64,000 nucleotides of DNA. Origin: Norana najaformis. Lineage: Eukaryota; Annelida; Clitellata; Crassiclitellata; Hormogastridae. The position numbers and the translations under genes were made by a program. Below, in pieces: positions 12,680 through 24,619 of this stretch. Position 1 is the stretch's first letter, and each line of letters starts with the position of its first letter. The stretch covers positions 16,838,204 to 16,902,203 of the forward strand of contig OZ029921.1 of NCBI GenBank assembly GCA_964023275.1, given 5' to 3'. Under the pieces are notes generated by a model. It was not told where the DNA came from and did not search any database. It saw nothing but the letters and a program-made list of their open reading frames with translations.

Positions 12680-14400
12680 GCAGCGAAGGCTTATCGTATA
12701 GTCACAGTCGTCGACGTGTAAGTAGGCATGAATGTGTCCTTTTGTGAGTACGTGGTTTGTTTGCGCTGTTGAGCGGAAGATGTCACGGAGTTTCCGAAGA
12801 AGAGAAACCGGACCAAGATATTTTCATGGACGCAGTATCATCTGATTTCCCTTCTTCTTCAGTCTCAATAACCGGTGCCATTTCCATCGCTTAAGCGTCG
12901 CTTTCGATGCGCATATTATTGTCGTTGCTGCCGCTTAGGGATTTACTTATTACTAGCGTGGCATGACGACATAAAATAGAGCCTTGGATTATTTTATGGT
13001 TGCGCAGCAGGCCTAGAAACTGCAGCATTGGCACTGCCTCGCCACTTGCCATTCACTCACCATCCACTTGCCATTCACTCGCCACTTGCCATCCACTTGC
13101 CATCCACTTGCCATCCACTTGCGTCATCTAGAGAGCGCCAGCTGGACACGCCTTTTGACTCCTGCTGTTCGTCTTCGCTGGTCAGAGCCACTGATAGATC
13201 TATGCAATCTTACATCAGCTCAAAGCAGACAACAGTTCAGCTAGATCGCTCACGTGCATGTCGGACTTGTCCAGCAATGCCTAACAGTCGCTGTGGTCTA
13301 CATAAAGACAATAATGCGACATTTCACATTAATGTCATATGAGACAATGTCATGCGCCGGTTCCAGAGGAGGGCCCGGGTTTCTCCATTATGATTTAGTT
13401 TCAGCCCGCAGCTATAGCGTCAAGGCCCTGTAGTCATCCTTCTCAATTTGGTTCGTTCTCCAAATGTGTTGACGTTTCCAAACAAATTGTTATGTACACT
13501 CGAATACACATAAGTAATCAAAAGTAGTACATTACACTTGTTTATTATTTAAAGCCACTGAAGCGTTGTGTGCCCAACAAATCAAATTTCTGCAACCATC
13601 TATGAATATTCTGACGTTACCTTACAATTTTCGGGGTAGAAATAAGGGGTTGTTTGGTGTTGGTGTGTCAATAAGTGACTACTACAGTTCGCATCAAAAT
13701 TTATAACAAAAAATACAGTTCCGAGTTCCAGTGCTGACCTTCTAATTGAATGTTAATCTGAAATGCGCTAATATGCCTCTAGAATGAAATTAAGTCATCA
13801 GCCTTAAATTTCTAAAATCGTTCTCCTAAAATGCATCAAAACATTTGCCATTTGCCTTATCTTTTTATTGCTTGCATTTTCTTCTAAAATTCACTAACTT
13901 ACCTTGATCTGACTTGCTTGCGCGGATATGCTCTGATGACAAAAACCTAAATGCTTACCCCTTGGTCCAGCACTCGTCAGCACGTCATCCCATCCCATCC
14001 CAACTTGTGTATTACATTCACTATGTACAACGTTCCATCATTAAATAAACAAATTTTTGCAACGAGTACCCAAAACAATTGCAATCAACCTAATAAAACT
14101 CAAAAACTATTCATTCGTAGATATATGCTAAGTGTTAGCGGCTCTGTTTTATGACCTCTGCTTTGAGGGCCGAAGACAAGCCTCCTCTGTATTGCCGTCT
14201 GACGTCTGCTAGTACCTGCCATGGGATGCTTCTATAAACCTTTCTATAAACTCCCGTCTATTTCTGGATTTGTTGTTGAACCAATGATGAAGACTATAGG
14301 AACTACAAGTGATTTCCTTTGGGGAAATCCTAGTCTTTCAATTTCAATAAAATCTACGCAGCGAGATTGAATTTCTGGACTCTCAGTTGCTGACAGACAA
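9800..14400. other. Stretch with no supported gene; small repeats
   Basis: (TGC)n lies at 10012-10031, (GACA)n at about 12649-12679, and an 11-bp tandem around CATCCACTTGC at about 13040-13122. A perfect hairpin at 11092-11115 has a 10-bp stem (CAAGTATGCA) and loop TGCT. Open frames at 11213-11530 (+) and 11793-12155 (-) resemble no family I recognise. Confidence 0.5.
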
Positions 14401-14471
14401 ATGTGCATCTATACTGTAAGCCAAGTAAATTGCTTCATTAAATTACCAGAAGGTGTGGCGGTTCTGAAACT

Positions 14472-17400
14472 AAGGTATCTGAGAGGATTTGAAGGAGACT
14501 GAGGTGTCTGAGAGGATTTGAAGTAGATTGAGGTGTCTGAGAGGATTTGAAGTAGACTGAGGTGTCTGAGAGGATTTGAAGTAGACTGAGGTGTCTGAGA
14601 GGATTTGAAGTAGACTGAGGTGTCTGAGAGGATTTGAAGTAGACTGAGGTGTCTGAGAGGATTTGAAGTAGGTGTCTGAGAGGATTTGAAGTAGACTGAG
14701 GTGTCTGAGAGAATTTGAAGTAGACTGAGGTGTCTGAGAGGATTTGAAGTAGGCTGAGGTATCTGAGAGGATTTGAAGTAGACTGAGGTGTCTGAGAGGA
14801 TTTGAAGTAGGCCGAGGTGTCTGAGAGGATTTGAAGTAGACTGAGGTATCTGAGAGGATTTGAAGTAGACTGAGGTGTCTGAGAGGATTTGAAGTAGACT
14901 GAGGTGTCTGAGAGGATTTGAAGTAGACTGAGGTGTCTGAGAGGATTTGAAGTAGACTGAGGTATCTGAGAGGATTTGAAGTAGGCTGAGGTGTCTGAGA
15001 GGATTTGAAGTAGGCCGAGGTGTCTGAGAGGATTTGAAGTAGACTGAGGTGTCTGAGAGGATTTGAAGTAGACTGAGGTGTCTGAGAGGATTTGAAGTAG
15101 GCTGAGGTTTCTGAGAGGATTTGAAGTAGACTGAGGTATCTGAGAGGATTTGAAGTAGACTGAGGTATCTGAGAGGATTTGAAGTAGGTGTCTGAGAGGA
15201 TTTGAAGTAGACTGAGGTGTCTGAGAGGATTTGAAGTAGACTGAGGTGTCTGAGAGGATTTGAAGTAGACTGAGGTGTCTGAGAGGATTTGAAGTAGGTG
15301 TCTGAGAGGATTTGAAGTAGACTGAGGTGTCTGAGAGGATTTGAAGTAGACTGAGGTGTCTGAGAGGATTTGAAGTAGACTGAGGTGTCTGAGAGGATTT
15401 GAAGTAGACTGAGGTGTCTGAGAGGATTTGAAGTAGACTGAGGTGTCTGAGAGGATTTGAAGTAGACTGAGGCGTCTGAGAGGATTTGAAGTAGACTGAG
15501 GTGTCTGAGAGGATTTGAAGTAGGTGTCTGAGAGGATTTGAAGTAGACTGAGGTGTCTGAGAGAATTTGAAGTAGACTGAGGTGTCTGAGAGGATTTGAA
15601 GTAGACTGAGGTGTCTGAGAGGATTTGAAGTAGACTGAGGTGTCTGAGAGGATTTGAAGTAGACTGAGGTATCTGAGAGGATTTGAAGTAGACTGAGGTA
15701 TCTGGGAGGATTTGAAGTAGGCTGAGGTGTCTGAGAGGATTTGAAGTAGGCCGAGGTGTCTGAGAGAATTTGAAGTAGACTGAGGTGTCTGAGAGGATTT
15801 GAAGTAGGCCGAGGTGTCTGAGAGGATTTGAAGTAGATTGAGGTGTCTGAGAGGATTTGAAGTAGACTGAGGTGTCTGAGAGAATTTGAAGTAGACTGAG
15901 GTGTCTGAGAGGATTTGAAGTAGGTGTCTGAGAGGATTTGAAGTAGACTGAGGTGTCTGAGAGGATTTGAAGTAGACTGAGGTGTCTGAGAGGATTTGAA
16001 GTAGACTGAGGTGTCTGAGAGGATTTGAAGTAGGTGTCTGAGAGGATTTGAAGTAGACTGAGGTGTCTGAGAGGATTTGAAGTAGACTGAGGTGTCTGAG
16101 AGGATTTGAAGTAGACTGAGGTGTCTGAGAGGATTTGAAGTAGGCCGAGGTGTCTGAGAGGATTTGAAGTAGACTGAGGTATCTGAGAGGATTTGAAGTA
16201 GACTGAGGTATCTGAGAGGATTTGAAGTAGGCTGAGGTGTCTGAGAGGATTTGAAGTAGGCCGAGGTGTCTGAGAGGATTTGAAGTAGGCTGAGGTGTCT
16301 GAGAGGATTTGAAGTAGACTGAGGTGTCTGAGAGGATTTGAAGTAGACTGAGGTATCTGAGAGGATTTGAAGTAGATTGAGGTGTCTGAGAGGATTTGAA
16401 GTAGACTGAGGTGTCTGAGAGGATTTGAAGTAGACTGAGGTGTCTGAGAGGATTTGAAGTAGACTGATGTGTCTGAGAGGAAAGTAGGTGTCTGAGAGGA
16501 TTTGAAGTAGACTGAGGTGTCTGAGAGGATTTGAAGTAGACTGAGGTGTCTGAGAGGATTTGAAGTAGACTGAGGTGTCTGAGAGAATTTGAAGTAGACT
16601 GAGGTGTCTGAGAGGATTTGAAGTAGGTATCTGAGAGGATTTGAAGTAGACTGAGGTGTCTGAGAGAATTTGAAGTAGACTGAGGTATCTGAGAGGATTT
16701 GAAGTAGACTGAGGTGTCTGAGAGGATTTGAAGTAGACTGAGGTGTCTGAGAGGATTTGAAGTAGACTGAGGTATCTGAGAGAATTTGAAGTAGACTGAG
16801 GTATCTGAGAGGATTTGAAGTAGACTGAGGTGTCTGAGAGGATTTGAAGTAGACTGAGGTGTCTGAGAGGATTTGAAGTAGACTGAGGTGTCTGAGAGGA
16901 TTTGAAGTAGACTGAGGTGTCTGAGAGGATTTGAAGTAGGTGTCTGAGAGGATTTGAAGTAGACTGAGGTGTCTGAGACGATTTGAAGTAGACTGAGGTG
17001 TCTGAGAGGATTTGAAGTAGACTGAGGTATCTGAGAGGATTTGAAGTAGACTGAGGTGTCTGAGAGGATTTGAAGTAGACTGAGGTATCTGAGAGGATTT
17101 GAAGTAGACTGAGGTATCTGGGAGGATTTGAAGTAGGCTGAGGTGTCTGAGAGGATTTGAAGTAGGCCGAGGTGTCTGAGAGGATTTGAAGTAGGCCGAG
17201 GTGTCTGAGAGGATTTGAAGTAGACTGAGGTATCTGAGAGGATTTGAAGTAGACTGAGGTGTCTGAGAGGATTTGAAGTAGACTGAGGTGTCTGAGAGGA
17301 TTTGAAGTAGACTGAGGTATCTGAGAGGATTTGAAGTAGACTGAGGTATCTGAGAGGATTTGAAGTAGGCTGAGGTGTCTGAGAGGATTTGAAGTAGGCC

Positions 17401-18752
17401 GAGGTGTCTGAGAGGATTTGAAGTAGACTGAGGTGTCTGAGAGGATTTGAAGTAGACTGAGGTGTCTGAGAGGATTTGAAGTAGGCTGAGGTATCTGAGA
17501 GGATTTGAAGTAGACTGAGGTATCTGAGAGGATTTGAAGTAGGTGTCTGAGAGGATTTGAAGTAGACTGAGGTGTCTGAGAGGATTTGAAGTAGACTGAG
17601 GTGTCTGAGAGGATTTGAAGTAGACTGAGGTGTCTGAGAGGATTTGAAGTAGGTGTCTGAGAGGATTTGAAGTAGACTGAGGTGTCTGAGAGGATTTGAA
17701 GTAGACTGAGGTGTCTGAGAGGATTTGAAGTAGGTGTCTGAGAGGATTTGAAGTAGACTGAGGTGTCTGAGAGAATTTGAAGTAGACTGAGGTGTCTGAG
17801 AGGATTTGAAGTAGACTGAGGTGTCTGAGAGGATTTGAAGACTGAGGTGTCTGAGAGGATTTGAAGTAGACTGAGGTGTCTGAGAGGATTTGAAGTAGAC
17901 TGAGGTATCTGAGAGGATTTGAAGTAGACTGAGGTATCTGAGAGGATTTGAAGTAGGTGTCTGAGAGGATTTGAAGTAGACTGAGGTGTCTGAGAGGATT
18001 TGAAGTAGACTGAGGTGTCTGAGAGGATTTGAAGTAGACTGAGGTATCTGAGAGGATTTGAAGTAGACTGAGGTGTCTGAGAGGATTTGAAGTAGACTGA
18101 GGTGTCTGAGAGGATTTGAAGTAGACTGAGGTATCTGAGAGGATTTGAAGTAGACTGAGGTATCTGAGAGGATTTGAAGTAGGTGTCTGAGAGGATTTGA
18201 AGTAGACTGAGGTGTCTGAGAGGATTTGAAGTAGACTGAGGTGTCTGAGAGGATTTGAAGTAGACTGAGGTGTCTGAGAGGATTTGAAGTAGACTGAGGT
18301 ATCTGAGAGGATTTGAAGTAGACTGAGGTGTCTGAGAGGATTTGAAGTAGGCCGAGGTGTCTGAGAGGATTTGAAGTAGACTGAGGTGTCTGAGAGGATT
18401 TGAAGTAGACTGAGGTGTCTGAGAGGCTTTGAAGTAGACTGAGGTATCTGAGAGGATTTGAAGTAGACTGAGGTATCTGAGAGGATTTGAAGTAGGCTGA
18501 GGTGTCTGAGAGGATTTGAAGTAGGCCGAGGTGTCTGAGAGGATTTGAAGTAGACTGAGGTGTCTGAGAGGATTTGAAGTAGACTGAGGTGTCTGAGAGG
18601 ATTTGAAGTAGACTGAGGTATCTGAGAGGATTTGAAGTAGATTGAGGTGTCTGAGAGGATTTGAAGTAGATTGAGGTGTCTGAGAGGATTTGAAGTAGAC
18701 TGAGGTGTCTGAGAGGATTTGAAGTAGACTGAGGTGTCTGAGAGGATTTGAA
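14472..18752. repeat. 29-bp minisatellite, about 150 copies
   Basis: About 4.28 kb of a 29-bp unit (GAGGTGTCTGAGAGGATTTG plus AAGTAGACT), with 23-bp variants that lack six bases. Recurrent variants are GTATC for GTGTC, and GGCTG or GGCCG for GACTG. No - strand frame has a stop, and 29 is not a multiple of three, so one frame cycles through three readings and gives a 29-residue peptide repeat (87 bp). This produces a 1460-codon open frame (18791 to 14409). I regard it as a by-product of the array: there is no flanking gene structure or non-repeat domain. Confidence 0.97.
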
Positions 18753-18789
18753 TAAGCTGTTAATCTTAGTCTGGAGGTTTAACCACTGC

Positions 18790-20760
18790 AACTTCGCATA
18801 CTGGCGCCGTCAATGTCGTAGTTCTGGGTCTCAAAGCAGCTCCAGAAGCCTGCCAGCCATTTCATCAGCCACATGAGCTGCAATGTTTTGATGGTAGCCT
18901 ATCACGTTGCACCTGATTGCCATACGTATGTTTGCAGCGTTCTAGTCGCATGAATGTTTGTTGCTGGCGAACATTAGTTATTAGAGAGTACATGGCCACA
19001 TTAGTGTATGGTGTTATCGGACATTAGTTATAAGAGACTGAGTGGTCATAGGTACGCGCCGTCGCCGTTGGCTGTCCAGTTGCTATAAAGTACCCCGACA
19101 GTGGGATTCCAAGAAGAGCGGATTCGCACACAATGGTATGCAATCAGCTGGTGCCAGCAGTTACTTGCGATTCGATTACGAAAAATTTATTTTCATGAAA
19201 ATTCGCATCGGCCGAAGTTGCATATTTGCCTGCCACTGAAAGTCCATTAATTCAATCTCGCCGCAACTAATTGGATTGCAGCAGGTTCCAGTGAATCATC
19301 ATTGCCAGTTAGTGCCAGTTCGGAGAGCATGCATCATGGACCATTAAGCACTCGCACGTCAACAGCAAACAGTGCAATAACTTCTAGAAGACACACAGGA
19401 CAGACATTAGCATAGGACAATAACTAACCTTTAAAATGCCCGCTGGACTGGCCTTTCGGGTCATAAACGGAGGTTCCTTCACAGAAACCTCTGCAATCCT
19501 TAATATAAAGTCGACCAGCGGGACCTCCACAGTTGACTCTATACGTGCATAGCATTCGGAAGACATACTTACAGTATGTACATACATGTCATACATATAT
19601 ACATACCGTAACAGCAGAGGGTTTATGGACGACTGCTAGAATATTCTAAAACGGAATGTCATTTCTATGTAAATGTTCAAAGACTATTGCCAGACACTAG
19701 TCGTTATGCGAACAATACGGACGTATTTTGACAACAGTTCTGACTGGAAGTTATGTGTAGGCCTATAGTTAGTCGATAACTTTGATAACAACTTAACGAT
19801 AATGTCTGAGAGTTGTACACGATTAGCTGAATGTCTTAAGAAAAAGAAATAACAGTTTAACTAGACTCTACTCAAGCTTTGTAACAATCCATATATACAT
19901 GCATACGTGCATAAATTCAAGCATAAATTCAGATGAGTTGTGTTCCAAGTCGAAGACTGCGAGAGTCTACACCTATAACCTGACAAGATAGAAGAGAGAT
20001 TAATACAGATATACAAGGAAAATAACCGATACGGGCAGATTCCGGATCGAATTACTCGGATACCAGATCTCAGGGAGTTCCAATATTACTGTAGACCATG
20101 CCGTACATAGATATATTGTATATAGATATATAATAGTACTGTAGATACAGACTCCATATATGCTTGTCACAACATACATAGCCTATAGAACTTACTGAAA
20201 TGTGAGGGCGGGCCCCCTCGCTGCCTATGTCATGACGAACTTTCGTGTACGAAGATTATAGAGAGTGGACCTTCACTGTCCGCATTCCACAGAGATATCC
20301 GCCGGTATCCTTCGAAGCAGAATTCAGTAACTGTGTTGGTCGAGTCGAGACGGTCAACACAGAATCCGGGTGTTTAACTTAGCCTACTTCGTAAGCTCAA
20401 TCAAAAACTTTTGTTGCATTACCTAACACAAAAAGCGTGTGAGGCCGGTGGTCCTTCACACGGAAGTAGAACGAGAGACGTGATATTGGGAAGTAGCGGC
20501 ACCCAATAGAATGCACCTATGGTGAAAAGACGTAAAAACTTGACATAGAACCTCTCTGTCTCTTCCAGAAATTAAGAGAACGACTGGTGTCTCAGATAAA
20601 TGGCGGTAGTTCCAGAGTTACGAAATGTAGAATGGTTGTAAAAAAGGCACACACAAGAAATGACTATTGCTGGTGAGGGAACCATCCCTGCAGTAAGTAA
20701 AATCCATCCTCAAAAAGTAGCCCATCCAGCCACCGCGAAAAAGGCAAGAGTCGGATACGA
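18790..20760. other. No recognised gene
   Basis: Nothing coding is recognisable. 'ACATTAGTTATNAGAGA' is repeated at about 18970 and 19020. Several short TA-rich runs occur at 19590 and 20110-20160. Confidence 0.5.
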
Positions 20761-20764
20761 GACA

Positions 20765-21266
20765 GAACATTTTGTATGAATTCAGATGTGCATGGTCACT
20801 ATACACGATCATCTCATATGTATCATAAACATTCTGTTCACACTACTAATAGACAGTTTAGTATTATAATTTGCGGACCGTCATTCTGGAATTCTCTGCC
20901 AACTGTTCTTACTAGCTTGCCAACATTATACCAGTTTAAAACAAGTCTAAAATCTCATATACTCAATGCACTTAGTTAAGTATTTTTGGTGCTTAGTTAA
21001 GTGTTTTTTTTTGTTTTTTGTTTGTTTAGGATTACGCAATGACATTGATTTTAAAAATTACTTTATATTTTAGATTATTAATTGTTTTACTCAGTATTAT
21101 ACTGTCACATATTTGTAATCCATGATGTAAATAGGTGACCTTCGTAGCGGAACTGTTTGTTCCTTTTAGGTCAGCCCATTGGCACCACTGTATGTGACAG
21201 ACTATAATTGCATTTGTTAATTATTTTTGGTTGTCAATAAAATCTCTCTCTCGCTCTCTCTCGCAT
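20765..21266 (+). mobile_element. LINE 3' end, 'FWNSLP' type, with 3' UTR
   Basis: The + frame at 20776-20979 reads a non-LTR C-terminus: histidine-rich start, then GPSFWNSLPTVLTSLPTL and FKTSLKSHI, before a stop. About 280 bp of 3' UTR follows and ends in AATAAAATCTCTCTCTCGCT microsatellite. It differs in sequence from the TTACGA-tailed family. It is 5' truncated. Confidence 0.75.
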
Positions 21267-21284
21267 TACACTTTACCACCTGAG

Positions 21285-21625
21285 CCTCCCTAGGAGAGAA
21301 TGGACACTATGAGCAAAGGTGATACGGAACGGCCATTTCACATCGAAAGGAGAAGAGGCAGTGACGCGGTTGGCTCTGGATGTAGAACTGAGCTGAAAGA
21401 TCAAGACATTAGTGTTCGGAATGATGGATGGACCGAACAAGAGAGGACGACCCCACAAAGAATGCATAGACGATATAGTCGAATGGTGTGGAACATCACT
21501 CCAGGAGCTGAGCCACGCCGCATTGGAAAGACAACAGTGGAAGAACATAGTGAGAATGGCATTGGACACCTACGGACGTTGTACCCATGGTTTATGATGA
21601 TGATGATGATGAATAAACAATGTGT
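21285..21625 (+). mobile_element. LINE 3' end with (TGA)n tail
   Basis: The + frame at 21412-21597 reads RGRPHKECIDDIVEWCG, then SLQELSHAALERQQWKNIV and a short end. This is the RGRP..K..DDI.EW.G..L.E...A.DR..W C-terminal signature of non-LTR reverse transcriptases. The stop is followed by ATGATGATGATGATG and AATAAA. Upstream frames are broken. It lies directly after another LINE end, so the two insertions are tandem. Confidence 0.75.
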
Positions 21626-21639
21626 TTTCGTGTAGAATT

Positions 21640-24470
21640 TAACCCCGTTAAAAAAATTATATGTAAAATTTGTATCCCAACTCATGAAATTTTCTCGTCA
21701 TCTTGATTATCAGCATTATCGCAATCACCACAGCCGAAGAGAACCGCTTCCTTTTAGTTTAAACACCAACTTGGAATGCGGAATTGTTTCATTTAGATTA
21801 CGTCAGTTTTTCAGTCGCTGTCATCAAAGGGTTTCTAAATATTAGGACTGAAACTCCACAACGATTTTCTGGCGGCTTATTTAGGTCGTTCTTCAACCTG
21901 TTATGGCTAATGGCTTTTGTATCCTGGGGCCGAATACAGTGGCTGTCTATGTACAAGTTTCAAGGTTTCAGTCTTGTTACCCTTTCTTCGAATTCTTATT
22001 GTTTGCAAAACCGTACTAACTGGACTAGCTTCTGAAGGTACATCTGTTCACGAAAGTACTATGCTTTTAAATGTAGTGGATTTTGTGAATCGATGTATCT
22101 TTAGCTATATGTAGTTGTGCACGTCTGTCTATTTGCCCATGTTATAACAGTGCCTATAGTTTATGTATGCATGTAATCGATCCATGCTGTGTAATCCATA
22201 TGCGCTTGTCAGATTATAATAAAGGCTACTTACTTATTTGAAGAACCAACGATAGATCTTATTAGCAAACAGAACCCTGCCTCTTATGGAAAACGACTGC
22301 TTAGCACTTTCCATGTATCTAGGCTTATAGGCCAATTGTTTTATATATATATAATACATGTAGATCAAAAATATGTAATTACTAATAGCATTGTATATGT
22401 GCATATATTAGGCCTATATGCCCGCATTGTGTGTTAATTATTGATAACCGCATATAACTAGGCGATATATGCGGTTCTGTATTCCATCAGGCTAACTGCA
22501 CGATCGCCCTGCATTTTCTTGTATACATATACCTGTTAGTAGGTCTATATATGTATATATATAGATTAGCGGCTGTATGCATAATACCTTGTGCGTGTTT
22601 CCTCTATTTACTGAATGTGATCGTTCATAGTCTTTGTCTGGTGACTGGGCATTTGAGTCAAACACTTTTACCGCCTATGTGTAATTGCTTCTATACATAC
22701 TGCAGGCTCTAATAGGCGGATGAGGAAGCGGAAGCAAAGACGAGGAAATGTAGAAGTTGGAAAAGCGGAAGGAGAAGAAAGAGGAAAAGGAGTAGGAGAA
22801 GGAGGGGAAGGAGGAGGAGAAGGAGGAGGAGGCAATATTAACACCATACATATAAGTGTTAGATTGCTTCAATTCTTCGAAGACCTTTGCAACTTTTCCA
22901 CTTGCTCATGCGTGTAGATCTACACATGTAGGCTATGGCGTCATCTGCTTAATCGAAACAGGCGTTTCTATTGTGCTGCTTGGTCTATCGCTAAATATTT
23001 ATATGTATGGCTTTATATATCGGATATTGTTCTTATAAAATAATTGGGAAGCCCGAGTTAAAGTAACTTTAGGCTGTTGCAATTCCAGTGCGTGGGCTAG
23101 CCTCGAGCTCCGAGGCGACAAATCGCGAGACAGAGGCCATCAGATTTTGCCTCGATGCCTACATCGCAGGGCATCGGAGAAGATCACAAAGGCAACGGGA
23201 ACCTGACTATGACGCATCTAGCATCAAGAATAAGAACCTTGATATGAATTTTGGAGGATGGATCCGAGGCAAGTAGGCAACTATAGTGAAGTTGATCATG
23301 CGTGTAATATATACTGACAGATGCAAGCGATTCGTGAGTGACGAGAGCTATAAGCACAGGCCACCTAGCTACAGAATTAAAAATACATTACTAACCGTAA
23401 ATTATAGTCAAGCAAATAAAACTGAACTGCAACAGTCAACAAAACTGCATATGAACGCATCGATCGTAGAAGTGACCACGCCCAGGTAGGAAACTGGAGA
23501 TTCTGAGCGACAACCAGTGGCGCAACTTCAAATTTCCTCCCCCGAAGATTAGTGAGTAGGGGCCCTCTGGAGTCTGTGCGAGCTTAATCAGGCTCTGAGC
23601 GGGCCACCTCTTTTTAGATTCGGGCCCAGCAGCCCGCCGTTGCTAGCCGTGATGACCCAACCTTACGCTGCTGCTGACAACTCTGAGGTATATGTAGCAT
23701 GCAGAAGACGTGTTTTATACAGATACAGTAATGGGTTTTTCTTGTGCGCCACTTTAAAATCACTGACCAGCTGCGCATCAAAGTGTCAATGTCAGTCGGG
23801 AAAAGGCAGCGCCATCTATGGCTGCTACCATGTAGAAAGAGCCTCCAATGGTGATCGCCCCATGATGTTAGATTAGAAAAGGAAGAATGTCTAAACCATT
23901 AATGTAATCCAATGCAATGCGATCCAACATTTTGGCCAGCCAAACAATGTTGATATAGTAAGAACGCCCACACAGCGATGCCCATCGGTTGCGGTTCTTC
24001 GTGTACTGCGGGAGATTCTAGATGTTTCCAGTTTGTTTATAAGTATCGTCTTATGAAGAAGCAGTCATTCGTCTAAATGTTCGCCAGTCCATTCGGGGAA
24101 CTGTGGTGTGCAGGCTGTGCGATTTATTTGCTCGTTTCAGCCTTTGATGCCGACCTTCCTTCTCCTGCTGATCCTTTGCATGTTGTCTAGAGTGCCTGCA
24201 AGTCTTTATCTGTCCTCAGGAGATCCGCATTTTATGGGCAAAGTCATGCGAGCAGACTCCGGACTTTTGAGAACAGAGATGAGAAACCGAGCAGGTTTAT
24301 TGCCGTGTTGAAGGCAATTTCAGCTGATGAATTATAGCAGTATTATCTATCTACACGCACGGCCATAGGTAACCTGAAATATAATCATTCGACCGATTGG
24401 TCAATCGAGTTCAGTTATTTTTACAAATATATTCGAGGATAGTACATGACCTTAGTACGTTATATTACAT
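21640..24470. other. No recognised gene; purine-rich tract
   Basis: Positions 22720-22835 form a GGAGAA/GGAGGA-rich purine strand. 23515-23640 starts CAGTGGCGCAACTTC, a terminus typical of non-autonomous DNA transposons. The rest is unassigned. Confidence 0.5.
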
Positions 24471-24473
24471 TGT

Positions 24474-24610
24474 TGGGCACGGTAGCCGATTGGTTAGAGT
24501 GCTCGGCTTGTAATGCACAAAGTACTGGTTCGAGCCTTCTCTGATACGATAAGTGTGTAGGGATCATGAGCAAGTCCTTCATTCACAATTGACTGGAGGA
24601 GTTTTGCTGT
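24474..24610 (+). mobile_element. tRNA-derived SINE
   Basis: A box in TAGCCGATTGGTTAGAGTG (about 24484-24502) and B box TGGTTCGAGCC (about 24526-24537). A body segment follows with GAGCAAGTCCTTCATTCAC, similar in position to the GCAAGTTGTTTG body of the 28.5 and 56.6 kb copies. Confidence 0.7.
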
Positions 24611-24619
24611 ATCATAGCT

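Noticed and set aside
14409..18791. A 1460-codon - strand open frame
   Set aside because: It is entirely the translation of a stop-free 29-bp tandem array, with no unique domain, promoter or splice signal.
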